A stretch of 7,136 nt of DNA from Angelakisella sp. (GTDB lineage Bacteria; Bacillota; Clostridia; Oscillospirales; Ruminococcaceae), in the NCBI GenBank assembly GCA_022795575.1, contig JAAWGY010000115.1, positions 1-7,136 on the forward strand, given 5' to 3'. A program made the position numbers and the translations under genes. This document shows, piece by piece, positions 1 through 5,795 of the stretch. Position 1 is the stretch's first letter; every line of letters begins with the position of its first letter. Under the pieces are notes generated by a model. That model was not told the DNA's origin. It did no database searches and worked only from the letters and a program-made list of their open reading frames with translations.

Positions 1-5
1 ACCTT

Positions 6-35
6 GCAATACACCAAGTATTGCTGCGGTTTTTT
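6..35 (+). terminator. Possible intrinsic terminator at window edge
   Basis: Bases 6-12 (gcaatac) pair perfectly with 18-24 (gtattgc) around a 5-nt loop. Five bases later comes a run of six T (30-35). That is the shape of a weak rho-independent terminator for a plus-strand gene lying left of the window. The 5-nt gap before the T run and the AT-rich stem make it a poor match. It could instead be part of the adjacent repeat. Confidence 0.3.
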
Positions 36-41
36 GCCTTG

Positions 42-99
42 CAGGGCGGGAAAATCCCTTGTCCTGCCTGCATCATCCGGTTATGAATACAGCTTCTTA
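42..99 (-). repeat. Dispersed repeat, copy A
   Basis: Bases 63-99 match 3355-3391 (copy B) at 34 of 37 positions, in the same orientation. Both copies have an imperfect or perfect hairpin next to the match: here gcaggg at 42-47 faces cctgc at 63-67, with an inner ggga/tccc. Both lie downstream of a minus-strand gene, here 65 bases past the phospholipase stop. The similarity ends abruptly at base 99. No coding function is seen. It is probably an interspersed intergenic repeat that is transcribed into 3' untranslated RNA. Confidence 0.7.
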
Positions 100-163
100 A
101 AAAGCGGTTCGAGACCTTTCTGTGTACCAAAGCTGCGGGCCCTTTTCCGGCTACGGGGGCGGG

Positions 164-1474
164 CTACAGGGCAACGATGAGGTAGAGACAGGCCAGAAAC
201 TCCCGGGGCAGGGCGGCGGCCAGCAGGCCGGGCCGCAGGATGGGCGCCTCCCCGGCCAGGTACTGGGCCAGGTTTTCCAGCACCGAAAGGAGGGCAAGCT
301 CCTTGCCCAGGGCCGCCAGGGCCTCGGCAAGGCTTCCCCCCTCCCCCGGCAGGGTGTCCAGGGTGAGCTCCTGGCCCCCCTGGCGGTCCCGCTCCAGCCG
401 CACCCGCTCCCGCAGGGCGTCGTCCAGCTCCGCCATGGTGTAAACCCGGGTGGGGTCCAGCCCCAGCAGCTCCCCGGCGGTTTCGGCGGCGGCCAGCAGC
501 AGGTCCTCCCCCAGCCGCCGGCGGCGCAGCTTCCCCCGCACCCGGGCCAGCGCCAGCGCCTCCACCGCCGCCCGGGCGGGCTCCTCCAGCGGCTCCAGCA
601 CCCGGCGGGTCAGCTCCACCATGGCGGGGCCCCGGGCCCGGCGGAAAACGTCCCCCTCCCCGGCGGGGAAGGCGTAGGCCCGGCCGTCGTACCGCCCCGC
701 CTCCTTCATGGCGTCCAGGTACCCCAGCCGGATGTTGCGGCGGCACTGGTCCTTTTCAAAGATCAGGAAGTTGCCCAAATCCCAGCAGCTGCGGACGGTG
801 TGGAGGGGGACCTCCGGCCGGAAGCTGCGCTTCACCCCAATCCCGTCCACATCCACCGCCCAGATCTCGGAGAGCGCCACCCCCGCCCGGGTGGCCATCC
901 CCACCGGCAGGTTGTCGTAGTACCCCCCGTCGATGAACCGGGCCTTTTCGATGGTCCGGGGCTTAAAGGCGGGGAAGCAGGAGGCGGAGGCGATCATGTA
1001 ATCCGCCACCGAGCCGGGGGGCATATCCCGCAGGAAGAGCTCCACCGGCTTTAGGGTGGACATATCCACCGTGACGATGCCGTACTCCACCCCGCTTTGC
1101 CGCAGCTTCTCCTCGTCCAGGATGTCCCGGATGGTGGCCTCCAGGGGGGAGATATCCAACCCCCCCTTTGTCACCATCTCCCGGACAAAGGCCCGGTAGA
1201 CGGCCAGCCGGCTGTCCAGGGTGTCCCCGGCGCTGGGGATGCCCTCCATCACCCGGGCGTTGTCCATCTCCCACCACAGGGCGTAGGCGGCCTCAAACTC
1301 CCCCTGGGCCATCAGCGCCCCGTTCAGCGCCCCCACCGAGGTACCGGTGACTACCCGGTAATCCAGCCCAAGCTCCCGCAGGGCCTGCCAGACACCGATC
1401 TGGTAAGCCCCCTTGGAGCCGCCGCCCCCTAAGACGACGGCCCGGTGATTCCCCTGTGGCGCGGATTTGGACAT
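164..1474 (-). CDS. Patatin-like phospholipase family protein
   Basis: A 436-residue patatin-fold acyl hydrolase, expected to release fatty acids from membrane phospholipids or other lipids with a Ser-Asp dyad. Visible motifs: glycine-rich oxyanion loop GGGGSKG at residues 16-22, nucleophile elbow GTSVG with Ser46, the family's ASxxxPxF stretch at about 163-170, and DGG with catalytic Asp182. The catalytic domain fills about residues 8-215. The remaining 220 residues are helical and rich in Arg, Glu, Leu and Ala, ending in a short hydrophobic tail, and I recognise no domain there. No signal peptide is seen, so it is likely cytosolic or membrane-associated, like RssA-type bacterial patatins. 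The ATG is supported by AAAGGAGG (1480-1487) 5 nt upstream. It is a single-gene unit, probably transcribed from the minus-strand promoter at 1774-1802. Physiological substrate is unknown. Confidence 0.93.
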   Translation of the reverse strand: MSKSAPQGNHRAVVLGGGGSKGAYQIGVWQALRELGLDYRVVTGTSVGALNGALMAQGEFEAAYALWWEMDNARVMEGIPSAGDTLDSRLAVYRAFVREMVTKGGLDISPLEATIRDILDEEKLRQSGVEYGIVTVDMSTLKPVELFLRDMPPGSVADYMIASASCFPAFKPRTIEKARFIDGGYYDNLPVGMATRAGVALSEIWAVDVDGIGVKRSFRPEVPLHTVRSCWDLGNFLIFEKDQCRRNIRLGYLDAMKEAGRYDGRAYAFPAGEGDVFRRARGPAMVELTRRVLEPLEEPARAAVEALALARVRGKLRRRRLGEDLLLAAAETAGELLGLDPTRVYTMAELDDALRERVRLERDRQGGQELTLDTLPGEGGSLAEALAALGKELALLSVLENLAQYLAGEAPILRPGLLAAALPREFLACLYLIVAL

Positions 1475-1514
1475 AGCAGCCTCCTTTGTGTTGGATGGTA
1501 AGAGCCTATTCAGG

Positions 1515-1538
1515 ATCTCCCGGTGCGCCGAATTGGCA
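1515..1538. repeat. Dispersed repeat, partial copy C
   Basis: These 24 bases match 3318-3341 of copy B at 23 positions in the same orientation (core gcgccgaattggca). The match lies inside the predicted untranslated leader of the phospholipase mRNA. The rest of copy B, including the 37-base module shared with copy A, is absent here, so the element seems to be modular or decayed. Confidence 0.65.
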
Positions 1539-1608
1539 AGGAACGCGAAGATTTTTAGCCGAAAAGGCGAAACCCCCCGATTTTTTCAAAAAATTGCGAT
1601 TCATTTCG

Positions 1609-1645
1609 GTTCTATCAAAAAAACCCGGTTGTTTTTTGACAGAAC
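1609..1645. promoter_or_regulatory. Inverted repeat overlapping a promoter, possible operator
   Basis: The left arm (gttct-a-tcaaaaaa, 1609-1622) pairs with the right arm (ttttttga-c-agaac, 1632-1645), with one mismatch in 14 positions around a 9-base centre. It covers the -35 box (1629-1634) and part of the spacer of the plus-strand promoter. Such placement is typical of a repressor operator, but no regulator gene is in view. It could also be a simple A/T-tract hairpin. Confidence 0.45.
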
Positions 1646-1657
1646 ATTCGCTATAAT
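1629..1657 (+). promoter_or_regulatory. Sigma-A-type promoter for the secreted-protein gene
   Basis: The -35 box is TTGTTT (1629-1634), followed by a 17-base spacer and a perfect TATAAT -10 box (1652-1657). Transcription would start near 1664 and give a leader of about 360 bases before the ATG at 2026. A TTGACA also occurs at 1635-1640 but is only 11 bases from the -10 box, too close to act with it. Confidence 0.65.
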
Positions 1658-1664
1658 AGAAACT

Positions 1665-1737
1665 GAGGCACAGGATAGTGCAAGCAGGAGCGGGGCGCGA
1701 CCAACACCCCGCCCCCTGTCTACGGAGAACGCACCTC
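1665..1737. ncRNA. Possible structured leader RNA
   Basis: The region begins at the predicted plus-strand transcription start. A strong hairpin, 1685-1695 with 1707-1718 (gcgggg/ccccgc extended by cagg/cctg), sits between short outer complements gagg (1665-1668) and cctc (1734-1737). A small gcac/gtgc stem (1668-1671 with 1678-1681) competes for one base of the outer pair. The arrangement resembles a three-way junction. No known riboswitch class is recognised. Both flanking promoters transcribe the region, so the functional strand is uncertain. Confidence 0.25.
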
Positions 1738-1773
1738 CATACACAACGGCTTTGGCCGCGACTTGCAATCCTT

Positions 1774-1802
1774 ATTATACTGTTTTGCCCCGGTAAATAC
1801 AA
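1774..1802 (-). promoter_or_regulatory. Sigma-A-type promoter for the phospholipase gene
   Basis: Read on the minus strand, TTGTAT (1797-1802) is followed by a 17-base spacer and a perfect TATAAT (1774-1779). Transcription would start near 1767 and run left, giving a leader of about 290 bases before the ATG at 1474. A weaker alternative -10 (TATTAT on the minus strand, near 1653-1658) lies closer to the gene but has no good -35 box. Confidence 0.6.
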
Positions 1803-1935
1803 GAAGGGGCGGCGGGAAATAGTTTGTGTTGTACTTGTCGGCGGCGCTGGTGTATGGTTAATTTTCCGTACCCGGCGCTGTTTTTGTGTCTCGCGAATGG
1901 AAGCGCGGCGGAGGCCGGGACGGCTCTTCTTTTGG

Positions 1936-1973
1936 TCTTGTCGTCTGACCTCATTTGCCACCCCAGCCTCCCC
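1936..1973. repeat. Left flanking repeat module of the secreted-protein gene
   Basis: Two short matches to the region after the gene occur here. tcttgtcgtct (1936-1946) is the exact inverted copy of 3220-3230, and cccagcctcccc (1962-1973) is the exact direct copy of 3182-3193. Both flank the secreted-protein gene. The lengths, 11 and 12 bases, are modest, but having two within 40 bases on both sides is suggestive. Confidence 0.45.
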
Positions 1974-2005
1974 CCTTCCAAACCGCGGGAAAGACAAAAT
2001 TGGAC

Positions 2006-2012
2006 AAGGAGG
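2006..2012 (+). promoter_or_regulatory. Ribosome binding site with long spacing
   Basis: AAGGAGG is a full anti-16S match but lies 13 bases before the ATG at 2026, longer than the 5 to 10 bases used by most other genes in this window. No other in-frame start lies closer. The signal-peptide sequence right after the ATG makes this start secure. Confidence 0.75.
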
Positions 2013-2025
2013 ACACGATAGAGGT

Positions 2026-3180
2026 ATGAAAAAATTTTTTGCGATTCTTTTGGCTGTCCTGATGACGGCCTCCCTTAGCGTGGTGGGAATGGCGGAGGGA
2101 ATCCAGCCCAGGGGCGGCGGAGACTCTATGACCACCCTGCACGTCCTTTATCAACCTGTTACAGATCGCTATTACATGGACGGAGAATATCCCAGGCTGG
2201 TTACTTACGCAGTTAGTGACCCCATTGAGACAGAGGAAAACTCTGTTGAGGGTATGGTAGAATGGTCTGCGCCAAAAGCTGAATTTGAAGTTTCCGGAGA
2301 AGAGCTTGTAAAAGAAGGCGTCAAGGTATTTGTACAGGTCGGCGGTGATACTGCCTTCATGTACGTTGGGGACGCGAAGATTGTATCCATCACAAGTGAA
2401 AATGGCTTGGTAAATTTTAGAAAGACTACTGACCACTGGGGAAGCGAATGCTATATCCTAAAGTCTGCTCAAACGCTTACCGAGGCCGGAGTGCTTGAAG
2501 ATACCATCATTATGAAAACTCCAAAGGCCATGTATAAAGAAAAAAATAACGTTGCCGATAAGAACGATGGCCCCTTTACCTATAAGTTCCCCTTCGCCAT
2601 CACCGTGACCGGGGACATCCCCACCGGCGGCGGCAGCACCGGCGGCGGTTCCAGTGACGACCACGACACCCCCCCGGCTACCGAGAACGCCGCCAACGAC
2701 GACAAGACCCTGGACAAGCTGGCCGCCGGGGAATCCGCCGAGGTCAAGCTGACCAGCGGGTCCGCCGCCCTTGCCACCGATACCATGGACACCCTGGGCA
2801 GCCACGGCGGCAAGCTCACCGTCACCGTGGATAAGATGACGGTGGCCATCCCCGGGGGCTTTGGCAAGGTTAACGAGCCCGGGCGGATCTACTACCCCCT
2901 GGACTTCTCCGACAGCCTGGCCACCGCCGCCGACCTGGCGGCGGCGGTGAAGGGGGAAAAGGCCAAGACCGAGGTGGTCAAGGCCGGTGGCGATATGGTG
3001 ATGCCCACCACCGTCACCGTAACCCTGAAAACCAAGTTGACCGGGACGGTAAACGTCTACTACTACAACGATACCACCCGGCGGTACACCCTCCTGGCCA
3101 GCCCCGCCGCCAAGGACGGCAAGATCACCTTTGCCACCAAGCAGATGGGCACCATGGTGCTGACCACCGGGACCATCTGA
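2026..3180 (+). CDS. Secreted protein of unknown function with mosaic composition
   Basis: A 384-residue exported protein. Residues 1-23 form a signal peptide: KK at 2-3, hydrophobic core about 4-20, probable cleavage after GMA at 23. Residues about 25-195 are a domain I do not recognise, rich in acidic, Tyr and Val residues and probably beta. A low-complexity linker follows (GGG/STGGGSS at 201-210, then DDHD). The C-terminal part (about 225-384) alternates beta-like Thr/Val/Lys strands and carries a YYYN stretch at 345-348, which resembles the final beta module of many clostridial surface proteins (from memory, no search). No LPxTG motif, SLH repeat or lipobox is seen, so it is probably released or loosely bound. 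The first 550 bases are AT-rich (40-42% GC in two samples) while the rest is about 70% GC. Transcription is likely from 1629-1657 and ends at the terminator at 3230-3261. The ATG was chosen because the signal peptide begins there. Confidence 0.88.
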   Translation: MKKFFAILLAVLMTASLSVVGMAEGIQPRGGGDSMTTLHVLYQPVTDRYYMDGEYPRLVTYAVSDPIETEENSVEGMVEWSAPKAEFEVSGEELVKEGVKVFVQVGGDTAFMYVGDAKIVSITSENGLVNFRKTTDHWGSECYILKSAQTLTEAGVLEDTIIMKTPKAMYKEKNNVADKNDGPFTYKFPFAITVTGDIPTGGGSTGGGSSDDHDTPPATENAANDDKTLDKLAAGESAEVKLTSGSAALATDTMDTLGSHGGKLTVTVDKMTVAIPGGFGKVNEPGRIYYPLDFSDSLATAADLAAAVKGEKAKTEVVKAGGDMVMPTTVTVTLKTKLTGTVNVYYYNDTTRRYTLLASPAAKDGKITFATKQMGTMVLTTGTI

Positions 3181-3181
3181 A

Positions 3182-3230
3182 CCCAGCCTCCCCTTTGAGC
3201 CGTGGGGGAGAAAAGAGATAGACGACAAGA
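3182..3230. repeat. Right flanking repeat module of the secreted-protein gene
   Basis: Holds the direct 12-base copy (3182-3193) and the inverted 11-base copy (3220-3230) of the module at 1936-1973. It begins two bases after the stop codon. ctcccc (3188-3193) can also pair with ggggag (3205-3210). The inverted 11-mer runs into the left terminator stem, sharing its last base with it. Confidence 0.45.
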
Positions 3231-3261
3231 GGAGCCCGACCTTTCCCCGGGCTCCTTTTTT
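3230..3261 (+). terminator. Strong rho-independent terminator
   Basis: A perfect 9-bp stem (aggagcccg at 3230-3238 with cgggctcct at 3248-3256) has a 9-base loop and is followed at once by six T (3256-3261). It ends transcription of the secreted-protein gene 50 bases after its stop. On the minus strand the hairpin is not followed by a T tract, so it is not clearly bidirectional. Confidence 0.9.
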
Positions 3262-3317
3262 GCGTTGTTTTCCAAGGGCCAGGGAACCAGGACCAAGGCC
3301 GTCCCCCCATCCTCCCC

Positions 3318-3391
3318 ATCTCCCGGCGCGCCGAATTGGCAGGGATTTTTTCGCCCTGCCCGCATCATCCGGCTGTGAATACAGCTTCTTA
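3318..3391 (-). repeat. Dispersed repeat, copy B (fullest copy)
   Basis: This copy joins both modules seen separately elsewhere: 3318-3341 matches copy C (23 of 24) and 3355-3391 matches copy A (34 of 37). Between them is a perfect 7-bp hairpin, ggcaggg (3338-3344) with ccctgcc (3354-3360) around attttttcg. The repeat starts, on the minus strand, exactly at the TAA stop of the PFL-family gene. No coding function is seen. Confidence 0.7.
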
Positions 3392-4750
3392 GTTTTTCAG
3401 GCTCTGCATTGGCGCGGGGATCTGTCCCCCCCGGCGGATAAACCTGGCGGGGGAGCAGCGGCTGATCCGCATCACCGGGCCGCTGCCCAAAAGCCCCCCG
3501 AATTCCAGCGTGTCCCCCTCCTTCCTGCCGATGGCGGGGATTACCCGTACGGCGGTGGTTTTGGAGTTGACCATGCCGATGGCCGCCTCGTCGGCGATCA
3601 GGGCGGCGATGACCTCCGCCGTGGTGTCCCCCGGCAGGACGATCATATCCAGCCCCACGCTGCAAACGGCGGTCATGGCCTCCAGCTTTTCGATGCAGAG
3701 GGCACCGCTGGCCGCGGCGGCAATCATCCCCTCGTCCTCCGAGACCGGGATAAACGCCCCGGACAGCCCCCCCACCCGGGAGGAGGCCATGACGCCCCCC
3801 TTCTTCACCGCGTCGTTGAGGAGGGCCAGGCAGGCGGTGGTGCCGCAGCCCCCGCAGCTCTCCAGCCCCATCTCCTCCAAGATGCGGGCCACGCTGTCCC
3901 CTACCGCCGGGGTGGGGGCCAGGCTCAGGTCCACGATGCCAAAGGGCACCCCCAGCCGGCGGCTGGCCTCGCTCCCCACCAGCTGCCCCATCCGGGTGAT
4001 CTTAAAGGCGGTGCGCTTGATGATATCCGCCAGCTCGCTGATGGAGGCGTCGGGGTGCTTGGCCAGCACCGCCCGGACCACCCCGGGGCCGGATACCCCA
4101 ACGTTGATTTCGCAGTCCGGCTCCCCCGGCCCGTGGAAGGCCCCCGCCATAAAGGGGTTATCCTCCGGAGCGTTGCAGAGCACCACCAGCTTGGCCGCGG
4201 CGATGCAGTCCCGGTCCGCCGTCCGCTCCGCGCATTCCCGCACCATCTGGCCCATCAGCGCCACCGCGTCCATGTTGATCCCCGCCTTGGTGGAGCCCAC
4301 GTTTACCGAGGCGCAGATGTTTTCGGTGACGGCCAGGGCCTCCGGGATGGAGCGGATCAGGGCCATATCCCCGGGGGAAAAGCCCTTCTGCACCAGGGCG
4401 GAGTACCCCCCGATGAAGTTCACCCCCAGGCTGTCCGCCGCCCGCTGGAGGGCACGGGCCAGCTTTACCGGGTCGCCGCCGCTGGGGCCGGCCACCATGG
4501 CGATGGGCGTTACCGCAATCCGCTTGTTGATGATGGGGATGCCGTACTGCCGCTGGATCTCCTCCCCGGTCCGCACCAGGTCCTTGGCCAGGCGGCAGAC
4601 CTTGTCGTAAACCTTCTGGCAGGTGCGGTCCATATCCTCGCAGGCGCAGTCCAGCAGCGAGATGCCCATGGTGGTGGTGCGCACATCCAGGCAGTCGTCC
4701 TGGATCATCTGTATCGTTTCTAAAATATCCTTGGTGTCTAAAACAGGCAT
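3389..4750 (-). CDS. PFL family protein (UPF0210, formerly DUF711)
   Basis: A 453-residue cytosolic protein of the UPF0210 family, matching its usual length of about 450. The family has a pyruvate formate-lyase-like fold, known from a streptococcal structure, but no established reaction, and I see no glycyl-radical function to claim. Family-like stretches include RTTTMGISLLDCA (24-36), PIAMVAGPSGGDP (82-94), NVGVSGPGVV (216-225), the Cys/Gly segment SCGGCGTTACLA (298-309), SSRVGGLSGAFIPVSEDEGM (323-342) and the end GGQIPAPMQSLKN (441-453). The ATG has AAGGAGGA (4757-4764) 6 nt upstream, and that site overlaps the stop of the ACT gene. It is last in the operon, 12 nt after the ACT gene, and the two are neighbours in many bacteria, which suggests a joint role. 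Cysteines are abundant. No obvious minus-strand terminator follows. Confidence 0.95.
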   Translation of the reverse strand: MPVLDTKDILETIQMIQDDCLDVRTTTMGISLLDCACEDMDRTCQKVYDKVCRLAKDLVRTGEEIQRQYGIPIINKRIAVTPIAMVAGPSGGDPVKLARALQRAADSLGVNFIGGYSALVQKGFSPGDMALIRSIPEALAVTENICASVNVGSTKAGINMDAVALMGQMVRECAERTADRDCIAAAKLVVLCNAPEDNPFMAGAFHGPGEPDCEINVGVSGPGVVRAVLAKHPDASISELADIIKRTAFKITRMGQLVGSEASRRLGVPFGIVDLSLAPTPAVGDSVARILEEMGLESCGGCGTTACLALLNDAVKKGGVMASSRVGGLSGAFIPVSEDEGMIAAAASGALCIEKLEAMTAVCSVGLDMIVLPGDTTAEVIAALIADEAAIGMVNSKTTAVRVIPAIGRKEGDTLEFGGLLGSGPVMRISRCSPARFIRRGGQIPAPMQSLKN

Positions 4751-4762
4751 AATGCTTCCTCC

Positions 4763-5032
4763 TTAAATATGATGCATCGAGTTAAAGATATCCTCATGCA
4801 TCACATGGGTGGAAAGGTTCATCCGCTGGCCAATCTCATCCACCTTGGCGGCAAACTGGTCAAAGGGCAGCTTCAGCCCGGAGATGTCCACCAGCATAAT
4901 CATGGCGAACATATCCTGTAGCACCGACTGGGTCACTTCGATGACGTTGGCGTTGGCCTCGGCGCAGGCGCCGGACACCTTGGAGAGGATCCCCACCATG
5001 TCCTTGCCGATTACGGTAACAACAGCGCGCAT
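4763..5032 (-). CDS. ACT domain-containing protein (UPF0237)
   Basis: An 89-residue protein that is a single ACT domain from end to end. ACT domains usually dimerise and bind amino acids or similar small ligands to control enzymes. The start MRAVVTVIGKDMVGI, the central MFAMIMLVD (41-49) and the C-terminal DIFNSMHHI (81-89) are typical of the UPF0237 group, as is the length. I chose the ATG at 5030-5032, preceded by GGAGG 8 nt upstream, rather than the in-frame GTG at 5056, which would add eight residues, overlap the endonuclease V gene and lack a site. The gene lies 16 nt after the endonuclease V gene and 12 nt before the PFL-family gene, its common partner. Ligand and target are unknown; regulation of the partner is inference. 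Confidence 0.93.
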   Translation of the reverse strand: MRAVVTVIGKDMVGILSKVSGACAEANANVIEVTQSVLQDMFAMIMLVDISGLKLPFDQFAAKVDEIGQRMNLSTHVMHEDIFNSMHHI

Positions 5033-5040
5033 TACGATTT

Positions 5041-5045
5041 CCTCC
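5041..5045 (-). promoter_or_regulatory. Ribosome binding site deciding the ACT gene start
   Basis: GGAGG on the minus strand, 8 bases before the ATG at 5030-5032. It excludes the upstream GTG at 5056 as the main start, because the site lies inside that longer reading frame. It abuts the stop codon of the endonuclease V gene (5049-5051), so the two genes may be translationally linked. Confidence 0.8.
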
Positions 5046-5048
5046 GTT

Positions 5049-5795
5049 TCACTCACTTTTTTCTGGCCTGTGTGGTTCTCTCAGCTGCTGGCGTTGGGTA
5101 TGGGTTTCCAGGTCCGCGTACCAGGTGGGCAGGGGCAGGCGGCTCCCCCCGCCGGTGAGCTGTAGCGCCAGCCGGGTGGCGGTATCCAGCGTCACCCAGT
5201 TGCCCACCGATACAAACACCGGCTTCACCCCCCGGCGGGTTCGCACCGCCCGGCCCAGCACCTGCCCCTCCTTCACAATATCCCCAAAGCTGCCGGGCTC
5301 TTCCCCGGGCTCGGCGCTCTCCGCCCCATCCACCCGGTAATAGTGCTTGGCCACCCCCATGGTGGGGGCCCGCAGGTAAAAGGAGGCGTGGGCGGCAAGC
5401 CCCATCCCCCGGGGGTGGAGGATGCCGTTGCCGTCAAAGACAAAGATATCCGGCCATTCCCGGAGCTTTGCCGCCGCGGCGATCACCAGCGGCAGCTCCC
5501 GGAAGGCGAAGCACCCCGGCAGGTAGGAAAAGGCCACCCGCCCCGACGCCTGCCGCTTCTCTACCACCTGCTTGGTCTGGCAGTCCACCGTCACCACGCA
5601 GCAAACCGCCATCTCCTCCTCCCCCTGGCGCCAGTAGGCCAGGTCCACCCCGGCGGCGGTTCGGGGCATCTCCTCCCAAAAGGTATTCCGCTGTAGGACA
5701 TAGGGGGCCAGCGTGTTCTGGATGGCGATACAGTCCTCCTCGGACAGCCTGGGGAACTCCTCCGGGGAATGCAGCAGCGGCGGTAGACTGGTCAT
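5049..5795 (-). CDS. nfi: Endonuclease V (deoxyinosine 3' endonuclease)
   Basis: A 248-residue DNA repair nuclease that nicks the second phosphodiester bond 3' to deoxyinosine, the product of adenine deamination, using Mg2+. Motifs align well with E. coli Nfi as I remember it: GVDLAY with metal-binding Asp51, SYLPGCFAFREL (90-101) with the wedge Tyr91 and catalytic Glu100, FDGNGILHPRGMG (120-132) with Asp121 and His127, PTMGVAK (144-150), and a C-terminal LPLPTWYAD (220-228). The usual DGHG is DGNG here and the usual HPRR is HPRG, which are modest changes. The C-terminus is hydrophilic. The ATG overlaps the SDR stop in an ATGA junction (5792-5795), with GGAGG (5805-5809) 9 nt upstream, so translation is probably coupled. 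Confidence 0.95.
   Translation of the reverse strand: MTSLPPLLHSPEEFPRLSEEDCIAIQNTLAPYVLQRNTFWEEMPRTAAGVDLAYWRQGEEEMAVCCVVTVDCQTKQVVEKRQASGRVAFSYLPGCFAFRELPLVIAAAAKLREWPDIFVFDGNGILHPRGMGLAAHASFYLRAPTMGVAKHYYRVDGAESAEPGEEPGSFGDIVKEGQVLGRAVRTRRGVKPVFVSVGNWVTLDTATRLALQLTGGGSRLPLPTWYADLETHTQRQQLREPHRPEKSE

Larger units (their letters stand above)
1475..2025. other. Long regulatory intergenic region between divergent genes
   Basis: This 551-base stretch separates the phospholipase gene (left, minus) from the secreted-protein gene (right, plus). I see no convincing gene: open frames across it lack ribosome sites and family resemblance. It holds a partial repeat at 1515-1538, A- and T-tracts from 1551 to 1637, two good promoters pointing toward each other, a GC hairpin at 1685-1718, and a repeat module near 1936-1973. 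About 1803-1930 shows nothing recognisable. Confidence 0.7.

Noticed and set aside
106..116. T-loop-like ggttcgagacc suggesting a tRNA
   Set aside because: Only a 3-bp stem forms, and no acceptor, D or anticodon arms with the right spacing surround it.
100..163. Intrinsic terminator for the phospholipase gene on the minus strand
   Set aside because: A run of five T follows only 3- to 4-bp stems, too weak to support a terminator call.
122..1054. Long plus-strand open frame (310 codons) across the phospholipase gene
   Set aside because: It is antisense to a gene with clear catalytic motifs, its product is rich in Gly, Pro, Gln and Arg with no family resemblance, and it lacks a ribosome site. 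GC-rich genes produce such shadow frames.
1635..1640. Consensus TTGACA as the -35 box
   Set aside because: Only 11 bases separate it from TATAAT at 1652; the TTGTTT at 1629 has the correct 17-base spacing.
1678..2025. Upstream in-frame extension of the secreted protein (116 more residues)
   Set aside because: The extension is Arg/Cys-rich without family resemblance and would bury the signal peptide starting at 2026, which has its own ribosome site.
3260..4723. Plus-strand open frame of 487 codons across the PFL-family gene
   Set aside because: It is antisense to a well-conserved gene, has low-complexity Gly/Pro/His/Arg composition, and starts inside the terminator tail.
5033..5056. GTG start at 5056 for the ACT protein
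   Set aside because: It would add eight residues not seen in the family and overlap the previous gene; the ATG at 5030-5032 has GGAGG at ideal spacing.
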